This document shows, piece after piece, positions 1 through 6,170 of a stretch of DNA of 6,608 nt. Made by a program: the position numbers and the translations under genes. Positions within the stretch are counted from its first letter, which is position 1. Every line of letters starts with the position of its first letter. Origin of the DNA: a bacterium (GTDB lineage: Bacteria; Pseudomonadota; Gammaproteobacteria; Burkholderiales; Methylophilaceae); the NCBI GenBank assembly GCA_027310505.1, contig DAIDAS010000394.1, positions 1 to 6,608 of the forward strand, given 5' to 3'. Below the pieces are notes generated by a model, which was not told the DNA's origin, searched no databases, and worked only from the letters and a program-made list of their open reading frames with translations.

Positions 1-318
1 CCCGCGGCCAAGCCGGAGCCCAAGCCAGAAACCAAGGCAGCACCCGAACAAAAACAGGAAGAAAAGGGCCTGCTGGACAAGCTTAAGTTCTGGAAGAGCG
101 ATGCGCCGCAAGACGCCCCCAAGCCTGAAGCCAAACCGGCACCCAAGGCCGAAACAAGGCCGGAACCACGCAAGGTCGAGCCCGCAACTGAGCCTAAGGC
201 CGTGACAAAGCCCGCTCCGACGGCAGAGCCAAAACCGGTGCCGAAGCCGCAGGATGAACTGCCCGCCGAAGAAGATCCGGGTTATTTTGAAAGAATGTTG
301 GAAAAGATTGGTTTTTAA
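1..318 (+). CDS. bamE: C-terminal tail of a probable BamE outer-membrane assembly lipoprotein (5' end missing)
   Basis: The open frame runs from base 1 to a TAA at 316-318, giving 105 visible residues and no start codon in the window. About a fifth of the residues are proline, alternating with Lys, Glu and Ala (KPEPKPE, KPAPK, EPKPVPKP). Two short hydrophobic/aromatic blocks break the pattern: GLLDKLKFW (fragment residues 23-31) and GYFERMLEKIGF at the very C-terminus (94-105). No folded domain can be recognised in this part. The BamE call is an inference from synteny: in betaproteobacteria a bamE (smpA/omlA) gene commonly sits directly upstream of dapB. BamE is a small periplasm-facing lipoprotein of the BAM complex that helps insert outer-membrane beta-barrels; some homologues carry low-complexity C-terminal extensions. 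The stop lies one base before dapB, so the two are almost certainly co-transcribed. A TonB-like or other Pro-rich envelope protein is the main alternative. Confidence 0.55.
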   Translation, partial: PAAKPEPKPETKAAPEQKQEEKGLLDKLKFWKSDAPQDAPKPEAKPAPKAETRPEPRKVEPATEPKAVTKPAPTAEPKPVPKPQDELPAEEDPGYFERMLEKIGF

Positions 319-319
319 G

Positions 320-1120
320 ATGCAAAACGTCATTATTGTCGGCAGCTCCGGACGCATGGGCCACGCCCTGCTCGAAGCCGCAATCAACGACCCTGAACTG
401 AAGCTCCACGCTGCGCTCGACCGCGCCGATTGTCCGCAGCTCGGCAAGGATGCCGGCGAACTGCTCGGCGCTCATTGTGGCATCAAAATCAGCGCCGACC
501 TGCAAACCGCACTGCAAGGCGCCAACGTACTGGTTGATTTCACACGCCCCGAACCCAGCCTGGCCTATCTGGAAGCCTGCCGCCAGGCCGGCGTGGGCAT
601 GGTTATCGGCACCACCGGCTTTACTCCTGCGCAGAAGGAAACCATCGCTGCCGCCGCGAAAGACATCCCCATCGTCTTCGCGCCCAACATGAGCGTAGGC
701 GTGACGCTGCTGATCAACCTGGTGCAATCCGCAGCCAAGGTACTGTCCGAAGGCTACGACATCGAAATCATCGAAGCCCACCACAGACATAAGGTAGACG
801 CCCCCTCCGGCACCGCCCTGCGTCTGGGCGAAGCCGCTGCCGCCGCACTCGGCCGCGATCTGGCGCAATGCGCCGTCTATGGCCGCGAAGGCGTCACCGG
901 CGAGCGCGACCCCAGCACCATCGGCTTTGCCACCGTGCGCGGCGGCGATGTCGTGGGCGACCACACCGTTCTCTTCGCCGGCATCGGCGAGCGCGTGGAA
1001 CTCACGCACAAGGCGAGCAGTCGTGCCACGTTTGCGCTGGGCGCGCTACGCGCCGCAAAATTTCTCGCCGGCAAGAAAAACGGATTGTTCGACATGCAGG
1101 ACGTTCTGGCCCTGAGATAA
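320..1120 (+). CDS. dapB: 4-hydroxy-tetrahydrodipicolinate reductase
   Basis: DapB is the cytoplasmic NAD(P)H-dependent reductase that converts 4-hydroxy-tetrahydrodipicolinate to tetrahydrodipicolinate, the second committed step to diaminopimelate and lysine. The 266-residue protein has the usual family length. Visible motifs are the Rossmann nucleotide loop GSSGRMG (8-14), the acidic/basic pair D34-R35 at the position of E. coli E38-R39 that contacts the cofactor ribose, DFT (73-75), IGTTGF (96-101), APNMSVGV (121-128) and the signature EAHHRHKVDAPSGTA (152-166). In that signature H154 and K158 correspond to the E. coli catalytic His159 and Lys163. RGGDVVGDHTV (207-217) is also typical. The start is the ATG at 320, one base after the preceding stop. 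A longer in-frame reading from 254 would add 22 residues with no resemblance to DapB. No strong Shine-Dalgarno is seen (GGAAAAG at 300-306 is distant), which suggests translational coupling to the upstream gene. Confidence 0.97.
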   Translation: MQNVIIVGSSGRMGHALLEAAINDPELKLHAALDRADCPQLGKDAGELLGAHCGIKISADLQTALQGANVLVDFTRPEPSLAYLEACRQAGVGMVIGTTGFTPAQKETIAAAAKDIPIVFAPNMSVGVTLLINLVQSAAKVLSEGYDIEIIEAHHRHKVDAPSGTALRLGEAAAAALGRDLAQCAVYGREGVTGERDPSTIGFATVRGGDVVGDHTVLFAGIGERVELTHKASSRATFALGALRAAKFLAGKKNGLFDMQDVLALR

Positions 1121-1127
1121 GCCCGCG

Positions 1128-1156
1128 TTGCCGATCTCGGCGCGATAGGCTATAAT
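1128..1156 (+). promoter_or_regulatory. sigma70-type promoter of carAB
   Basis: TTGCCG at 1128-1133 matches 4 of 6 bases of the -35 consensus. A 17-bp spacer separates it from a perfect TATAAT at 1151-1156. The expected start point is near 1162-1164, giving a carA leader of about 90 nt. It lies only 8 bases after the dapB stop and is oriented towards carA, so carAB can be expressed independently of dapB. No ARG box or other named operator is convincing nearby. The assignment rests on sequence match alone. Confidence 0.75.
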
Positions 1157-1166
1157 TTCGGAAATT
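1154..1166. repeat. 13-bp interrupted palindrome over the carAB start point
   Basis: AATTTC and GAAATT form a perfect 6-bp inverted repeat around a single G at 1160. It overlaps the last three bases of the -10 box and the predicted transcription start. Placement is right for a repressor operator, but six-base AT-rich arms can arise by chance and I recognise no regulator's consensus in it. Confidence 0.3.
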
Positions 1167-1170
1167 TGAA

Positions 1171-1200
1171 GCGGGATGGGCGGTCAGCCCGTCCCGCTTT
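1171..1200 (+). promoter_or_regulatory. terminator-like hairpin in the carA leader
   Basis: The arms GCGGGATGGGC (1171-1181) and GCCCGTCCCGC (1187-1197) form an 11-bp stem with one internal U-G wobble around the loop GGTCA. Only three T follow (1198-1200), then GC, so it is a poor intrinsic terminator by the usual U-tract rule. It could be a weak terminator for dapB read-through, a pause or attenuation structure for carAB transcripts, or a 5' stabilising stem, since it begins about 8 nt from the predicted carAB start. The stem itself is clear; its role is inference. Confidence 0.55.
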
Positions 1201-1239
1201 GCACATCCGCAGTCTGAAGCGCAAAAAACGCATAATTAC

Positions 1240-1245
1240 AAGGAG
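1240..1245 (+). promoter_or_regulatory. ribosome binding site that sets the carA GTG start
   Basis: AAGGAG at 1240-1245 lies 8 bases before the GTG at 1254. It is the only strong Shine-Dalgarno in the leader, and it selects this GTG as the carA start although no ATG is available there. Confidence 0.85.
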
Positions 1246-1253
1246 TTAGTGAC

Positions 1254-2387
1254 GTGTCGCAAACCCAGTCCGCCATCCTCGTGCTTGCCGATGGAACTGT
1301 TTTTCGTGGCACTTCCATTGGTGCCACGGGACACACAGTCGGCGAGGTCGTGTTCAACACATCGATGACCGGTTATCAGGAAATCCTGACCGACCCTTCC
1401 TACACCGAACAGATCGTCACCCTCACCTACCCGCATATCGGCAACACCGGGGTGAATAGCGAGGACGTCGAATCCGGCAAGATATACGCCTCCGGCCTGA
1501 TCATCCGCGACCTGCCGCTGATTACCAGCAACTGGCGCTGCGAGCAGTCGCTATCCGACTACCTGGCCGCCAACAACATCGTTGCCATCGCCGACATCGA
1601 CACCAGCAAGCTCACCCGCATCCTGCGCGAAAAGGGTGCGCAAGCCGGCTGCATTCTGGCGGGCGATATCGATGAGGCGCGCGCACTGGAACTGGCACGC
1701 GCCTTCCCGGGCATGGCCGGCATGGACCTGGCCAAGGTCGTCAGCTGCGCGCAACCCTATGTCTGCGAAGAAGGCGAATGGGCACTGGGTGAAGGCTATG
1801 CCAAGCCTGCCAGCCCCCAGTTCCACGTGGTGGCGTTCGATTACGGCGTGAAGCGCAATATCCTCCGCATGCTAACTTCACGCGGCTGCAAGGTGACGGT
1901 ACTGCCCGCCCAGGCGACCGCCGAACAGGCGCTGGCACTCAATCCGGACGGCATTTTCCTGTCCAATGGCCCTGGCGACCCGGAAGCGTGCGATTACGCC
2001 ATCACCGCCATCGCCAAGCTGGTCGACAGCGGCATCCCGACCTACGGCATCTGTCTTGGCCACCAGTTGCTGGCGCTAGCCAGCGGTGCCAAGACCCTCA
2101 AGATGAAATTCGGCCATCACGGGGCCAACCACCCGGTGCAAGATCTGGACGACAAACGCGTGTTCATCACCAGCCAGAACCACGGCTTTGCAGTGGATCC
2201 GGCAACACTGCCGGCCAACCTGCGCGCCACGCATATCTCGCTGTTCGACAACAGCCTGCAAGGCATCGCCCGTACCGACAAACCCGCCTACAGCTTCCAG
2301 GGACACCCGGAAGCGAGTCCGGGCCCTCACGAAATGAGCTATCTGTTCGATCGATTCATCGACCTGATGCGCCAACACAAGCAATAA
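1254..2387 (+). CDS. carA: Carbamoyl-phosphate synthase small (glutaminase) subunit
   Basis: CarA hydrolyses glutamine and channels the ammonia to CarB for carbamoyl phosphate synthesis. Its 377 residues are close to the E. coli length of 382. The N-terminal small-chain domain (about 1-150) shows the signature GEVVFNTSMTGYQEILTDPSY (30-50). The class I amidotransferase domain (about 190-370) has SNGPGDP (237-243), the nucleophile elbow GICLGHQ with C267, the loop FGHHGANHPV (286-295), SQNHGFAVD (307-315) and FQGHPEASPGP (348-358) with H351 and E353. These correspond to E. coli Cys269, His353 and Glu355, so the triad is intact. The GTG start is supported by AAGGAG 8 bases upstream and by the N-terminus SQTQSAILVLADGTVF, which begins at the usual place. 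It has its own promoter at 1128-1156 and runs into carB after 9 bases. Confidence 0.98.
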   Translation: MSQTQSAILVLADGTVFRGTSIGATGHTVGEVVFNTSMTGYQEILTDPSYTEQIVTLTYPHIGNTGVNSEDVESGKIYASGLIIRDLPLITSNWRCEQSLSDYLAANNIVAIADIDTSKLTRILREKGAQAGCILAGDIDEARALELARAFPGMAGMDLAKVVSCAQPYVCEEGEWALGEGYAKPASPQFHVVAFDYGVKRNILRMLTSRGCKVTVLPAQATAEQALALNPDGIFLSNGPGDPEACDYAITAIAKLVDSGIPTYGICLGHQLLALASGAKTLKMKFGHHGANHPVQDLDDKRVFITSQNHGFAVDPATLPANLRATHISLFDNSLQGIARTDKPAYSFQGHPEASPGPHEMSYLFDRFIDLMRQHKQ

Positions 2388-2396
2388 GGCTGAATC

Positions 2397-5300
2397 ATGC
2401 CAAAACGTACCGACATCAAATCCATCCTCATTATCGGCGCAGGCCCGATCGTCATCGGCCAGGCATGCGAGTTCGACTATTCCGGCGCACAGGCCTGCAA
2501 AGCCCTGAGGGAAGAAGGCTACCGCGTCATCCTGGTGAACTCCAACCCGGCCACCATCATGACCGACCCAGAGATGGCCGACGCCACCTACATCGAGCCG
2601 GTGACCTGGCAAGTGGTCGAAAAGATCATCGAAAAAGAACGCCCCGACGCCCTGCTGCCGACCATGGGTGGCCAGACCGCACTCAATTGCGCGCTTGACC
2701 TCGACCGTCACGGCGTGCTGGAGAAATACAACGTCGAACTGATCGGCGCTTCCAAGGAAGCCATCGACAAGGCCGAAGACCGCGAGAAGTTCAAGGCCGC
2801 GATGACCAAGATCGGCCTCGGTTCCGCCCGCTCCGCCGTGGCCCACAGCCTGGAAGAAGCGCTACAGGTGCAATCCTCGATCGGCTACCCCGCCATCATC
2901 CGCCCCTCGTTCACCATGGGCGGCAGCGGCGGCGGCATCGCCTACAACCGCGAAGAATTCCTCGCCATCTGCGAGCGCGGTCTCGAAGCCTCGCCGACCA
3001 GCGAACTGCTGATCGAAGAATCGCTGCTGGGCTGGAAAGAATACGAGATGGAGGTGGTGCGCGACAGCAAGGACAACTGCATCATCATCTGCTCCATCGA
3101 AAACCTGGACCCGATGGGTGTGCACACTGGCGACTCCATCACTGTCGCACCGGCACAGACGCTGACCGACAAGGAATACCAGATCATGCGCAACGCCTCG
3201 CTGGCGGTTTTGCGCGAGATCGGCGTGGATACCGGCGGCTCCAACGTGCAATTCTCGATCAACCCGCAAGACGGGCGCATGATCGTGATCGAAATGAACC
3301 CGCGTGTATCGCGCTCTTCGGCGCTGGCCTCCAAGGCTACCGGCTTCCCCATCGCCAAGGTCGCGGCCAAGCTGGCTGTCGGCTTCACGCTGGACGAACT
3401 GCGTAACGAGATTACCGGTGGCGCGACCCCGGCCTCGTTCGAGCCTTCCATCGATTACGTCGTCACCAAGATTCCGCGGTTCGCCTTCGAAAAATTCCCG
3501 CAGGCCGATTCGCGCCTGACCACGCAGATGAAGTCCGTGGGCGAAGTGATGGCCATGGGCCGCACGTTCCAGGAAAGCTTCCAGAAAGCCCTGCGCGGCC
3601 TCGAAGTCGGCGTGGATGGCATGGACGAAAAAACCACCGACCGCGACCGCATCGCCACTGAACTGGGCGAGTGCGGGCCAGAACGCATCTGGTACGTGGG
3701 TGACGCATTCCGCATCGGCATGACGGTCGATGAAGTACACGACCATTCCAAGATCGACCCGTGGTTCCTGGTACAGATCGAAGACCTGATCAAGCGCGAA
3801 GAAGCGCTCAAGGGCCGCCCACTGGATTCACTGAGCAAGGACGACCTGTTCCAGTTGAAGCGCCGCGGCTTTTCAGATCGTCGCCTGGCCAAGCTGCTGG
3901 GTACCGACCAGCACGCGGTACGCGCTTACCGCCATGCGCTCAAGGTGCGCCCGGTCTACAAGCGCGTCGACACTTGCGCCGCCGAGTTCGCCACCAACAC
4001 GGCCTACATGTATTCCACCTACGAGGAGGAATGCGAGGCACAGCCAACCGATAAAAAGAAGATCATGGTATTGGGCGGCGGACCCAACCGCATCGGCCAA
4101 GGCATTGAATTCGACTACTGCTGCGTCCATGCCGCCTTTGCCATGCGCGAAGACGGCTACGAAACCATCATGGTCAACTGCAACCCGGAAACCGTATCCA
4201 CCGACTACGACACTTCCGATCGCCTATACTTCGAGCCGCTGACGCTCGAAGACGTACTTGAAATCGTCGCTCTGGAAAAACCGGTCGGCGTGATCGTGCA
4301 GTACGGCGGCCAGACTCCGCTGAAGCTCGCGCGCGACCTGGAAAAGGCCGGCGTGCCCATCATCGGCACCAGCCCGGACGCCATCGACCGCGCCGAAGAC
4401 CGCGAACGCTTCCAGCAGATGCTGCATGAACTCGGGCTGAAACAGCCGCCCAACCGTACTGCGCGCACCGAACAGGAAGCTTTGCGCTGCGCGACTGAAA
4501 TCGGTTATCCGCTGGTCGTCCGCCCCTCCTACGTGCTGGGCGGCCGCGCCATGGAAATCGTGCAGGAACAGGCACAACTGGAACGCTACATGCGCGAAGC
4601 CGTCAAGGTTTCCAACGACTCGCCGGTACTGCTGGACCGCTTCCTCAACGATGCCAAGGAAGTCGATGTCGACGCCCTCTGCGACGGCGAACAGGTCGTC
4701 ATCGGCGGCATCATGGAGCACGTGGAACAAGCCGGCGTGCACTCCGGCGACTCCGCCTGCTCGTTGCCGCCGTATAGCCTTTCCGGCGAACTGCAGGACG
4801 AACTGCGCCGCCAGACGGTGATGATGGCCAAGGCGCTGGGCGTGGTCGGACTGATGAACGTCCAGTTCGCCATCCAGGGCGAAACTGTGTATGTGCTCGA
4901 AGTAAACCCGCGCGCCTCACGCACCGTACCGTTCGTCTCCAAAGCTTGCGGCCTGCAGTTGGCCAAGATCGCCGCGCGCTGCATGGCCGGCCGCTCGCTG
5001 GCCGACCAAGGCGTTACCAGGGAAATCGTGCCGCCGTATTACTCGGTGAAAGAAGCCGTATTCCCGTTCATCAAATTCCCGGGAGTCGATACCATCCTCG
5101 GCCCGGAAATGAAATCCACTGGCGAGGTCATGGGCGTAGGTCGCACTTTTGCCGAAGCCTTCGTCAAGTCTCAGCTCGGCGCAAGCACCAAGCTGCCGAC
5201 CTCGGGCCGCGCCTTCATCAGCGTGCGCCGCGAGGACCGCGAAAAAGTAGTAGAAATCGCGCAATCGCTGACTGATCTCGGCTTCCAGCTGGTGGCCACA

Positions 5301-5603
5301 CGCGGCAACGCGGCGGTACTGGCTGCCGCAGGGCTTGATGTCACGCCGGTGAACAAGGTTGCCGAAGGGCGCCCGCACATCGTCGACATGATCAAGAACG
5401 GCGAAATCAGTTTCATCGTTAATGTGGTCGAAGACAAGCGCGCAGTGCAGGATTCCTACGCCATCCGTCGCAATGCGCTGCAGCAGAAAGTGACCTACTA
5501 CACCACGCTGGCCGGTGCCAAAGCTGCGTGCATGGGCATGGCGCACATGCAGGAACTGGAAGTGCAGTCCCTGCAACGCTTGCATCAACAACTCGGCAAG
5601 TAA
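2397..5603 (+). CDS. carB: Carbamoyl-phosphate synthase large subunit
   Basis: CarB makes carbamoyl phosphate from bicarbonate, ammonia from CarA and two ATP, supplying arginine and pyrimidine synthesis. The 1068 residues (E. coli 1073) cover the carboxyphosphate domain (about 1-403), the oligomerisation domain (404-547), the carbamoyl-phosphate domain (548-930) and the allosteric domain (931-1068). First-site residues R129, R169, E215, N283, Q285, E299, N301 and R303 match E. coli in identity and number. The second site keeps R709, E755, Q823, E835, N837 and R839. Ornithine-site residues E777, D785, E886 and T1036 (E. coli E783, D791, E892, T1042) are kept. The nucleotide effector pocket keeps S942, T968, K987 and N1009, but has R948, N971 and V1011 where E. 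coli has K954, T977 and T1017. The ATG follows AAGG at 2386-2389, which overlaps the carA stop. The gene ends in tandem TAA TAA and is followed by an intrinsic terminator. Confidence 0.99.
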   Translation: MPKRTDIKSILIIGAGPIVIGQACEFDYSGAQACKALREEGYRVILVNSNPATIMTDPEMADATYIEPVTWQVVEKIIEKERPDALLPTMGGQTALNCALDLDRHGVLEKYNVELIGASKEAIDKAEDREKFKAAMTKIGLGSARSAVAHSLEEALQVQSSIGYPAIIRPSFTMGGSGGGIAYNREEFLAICERGLEASPTSELLIEESLLGWKEYEMEVVRDSKDNCIIICSIENLDPMGVHTGDSITVAPAQTLTDKEYQIMRNASLAVLREIGVDTGGSNVQFSINPQDGRMIVIEMNPRVSRSSALASKATGFPIAKVAAKLAVGFTLDELRNEITGGATPASFEPSIDYVVTKIPRFAFEKFPQADSRLTTQMKSVGEVMAMGRTFQESFQKALRGLEVGVDGMDEKTTDRDRIATELGECGPERIWYVGDAFRIGMTVDEVHDHSKIDPWFLVQIEDLIKREEALKGRPLDSLSKDDLFQLKRRGFSDRRLAKLLGTDQHAVRAYRHALKVRPVYKRVDTCAAEFATNTAYMYSTYEEECEAQPTDKKKIMVLGGGPNRIGQGIEFDYCCVHAAFAMREDGYETIMVNCNPETVSTDYDTSDRLYFEPLTLEDVLEIVALEKPVGVIVQYGGQTPLKLARDLEKAGVPIIGTSPDAIDRAEDRERFQQMLHELGLKQPPNRTARTEQEALRCATEIGYPLVVRPSYVLGGRAMEIVQEQAQLERYMREAVKVSNDSPVLLDRFLNDAKEVDVDALCDGEQVVIGGIMEHVEQAGVHSGDSACSLPPYSLSGELQDELRRQTVMMAKALGVVGLMNVQFAIQGETVYVLEVNPRASRTVPFVSKACGLQLAKIAARCMAGRSLADQGVTREIVPPYYSVKEAVFPFIKFPGVDTILGPEMKSTGEVMGVGRTFAEAFVKSQLGASTKLPTSGRAFISVRREDREKVVEIAQSLTDLGFQLVATRGNAAVLAAAGLDVTPVNKVAEGRPHIVDMIKNGEISFIVNVVEDKRAVQDSYAIRRNALQQKVTYYTTLAGAKAACMGMAHMQELEVQSLQRLHQQLGK

Positions 5604-5622
5604 TAAGATATCACCATGATAA

Positions 5623-5660
5623 AAACCACGCCGGTTGATTCTGGTGTGGTTTCGTTTTTT
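5623..5660 (+). terminator. Rho-independent terminator between carB and greA
   Basis: The arms AAACCACGCC (5623-5632) and GGTGTGGTTT (5643-5652) form a 10-bp stem with one G-U pair and a 10-nt loop. After CG comes a run of six T (5655-5660). It lies 20 bases past the carB stop and 19 bases before the greA GTG. It should end most carAB transcripts, although it also lies in the path of any greA transcript starting upstream of it. Confidence 0.8.
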
Positions 5661-5666
5661 AGAGAC

Positions 5667-5670
5667 AGGG
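5667..5670 (+). promoter_or_regulatory. ribosome binding site that sets the greA GTG start
   Basis: AGGG at 5667-5670, in a purine-rich run, is 8 bases before the GTG at 5679. The competing ATG at 5616 has no recognisable Shine-Dalgarno (GATATCACC precedes it), and its reading passes through the terminator stem and T-run. Confidence 0.65.
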
Positions 5671-5678
5671 AAAAAGAA

Positions 5679-6155
5679 GTGATCAAGATTCCATTGACCG
5701 TCAAAGGCGCCGAACTGCTGAAGGCTGAACTGCAACACCTGCGCAGCGTGGAACGCCCCAACGTGATTCAGGCCATCGCCGAGGCGCGTGCGCAAGGCGA
5801 CCTATCCGAAAACGCAGAGTACGATGCCGCCAAGGAACGCCAGAGCTTCATCGAAGGTCGCATCGCCGAAGTCGAGGCCAAGCTGTCCAATGGTCAGATC
5901 ATCGACCCGTCCACGCTAGATGCCGATGGCCGTTGCGTCTTCGGCGCCACCATCGACCTGGAAGACCAGGACAGCGGCGACAACGTCACCTACCAGATCG
6001 TCGGCGACGACGAAGCCGACATCAAGGAAGGCAAGATTTCCGTCAGCTCCCCGATTGCACGCGCCCTGATCGGCAAGTATGCCGGCGACGTTGCCGAAGT
6101 CGTGGCGCCAGGCGGCCTGCGGGCCTATGAAGTATTGGACGTCAGGTACGTTTAA
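5679..6155 (+). CDS. greA: Transcription elongation factor GreA
   Basis: GreA enters the secondary channel of RNA polymerase and stimulates cleavage of backtracked transcripts, rescuing stalled complexes. From the GTG at 5679 the protein is 158 residues, exactly the E. coli length. The N-terminal coiled-coil (about 1-75) carries the tip motif GDLSENAEY (40-48), with D41 and E44 at the positions of the E. coli catalytic acids, followed by EGRIAEVEAKLSNGQIID (59-76). The C-terminal FKBP-like domain shows FGATIDL (88-94), YQIVGDDEAD (105-114), the family signature SPIARALIGK (124-133) and APGG (143-146). An in-frame ATG at 5616 would add 21 residues encoded by the terminator hairpin, so it is not used here. 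No convincing promoter is visible between that terminator and the GTG. Expression presumably comes from read-through or from a promoter near the carB 3' end. Confidence 0.96.
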   Translation: MIKIPLTVKGAELLKAELQHLRSVERPNVIQAIAEARAQGDLSENAEYDAAKERQSFIEGRIAEVEAKLSNGQIIDPSTLDADGRCVFGATIDLEDQDSGDNVTYQIVGDDEADIKEGKISVSSPIARALIGKYAGDVAEVVAPGGLRAYEVLDVRYV

Positions 6156-6170
6156 GGATCCGGGATCAAC

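Noticed and set aside
254..319. In-frame upstream ATG that would extend DapB by 22 residues
   Set aside because: It overlaps the coding tail of the preceding gene in another frame, and the added residues do not resemble DapB. The ATG at 320 gives the family length and places the GSSGRMG loop at the normal position.
194..1009. Antisense open frame of 271 codons opposite dapB
   Set aside because: dapB is unambiguous on the + strand. The antisense translation is low-complexity Gly/Ala/Asp-rich and carries no motif.
1231..1236. CATAAT as a second carA promoter -10, or an ARG box in GCATAATTAC
   Set aside because: No acceptable -35 lies 16-18 bp upstream (the region is CCGCAG-like). The AT-rich patch is too short and too unlike the ARG box palindrome to support ArgR binding.
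2862..3746. Long antisense open frame of 294 codons within carB
   Set aside because: Shadow of GC-rich codon use in carB. The translation is rich in His, Asp, Gly and Ala without recognisable motifs, and carB is continuous and conserved on the other strand.
5635..5663. TTGATT with TTTAGA (17-bp spacer) as a greA promoter
   Set aside because: The -10 matches only 3 of 6 bases and the elements are the terminator's own loop, stem and T-run. A start near 5670 would also remove the AGGG ribosome binding site.
4917..5795. Antisense open frame of 292 codons across the carB end, the terminator and greA
   Set aside because: It covers two conserved genes and a terminator, and shows no domain, promoter or ribosome binding site. 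It is a by-product of codon bias.
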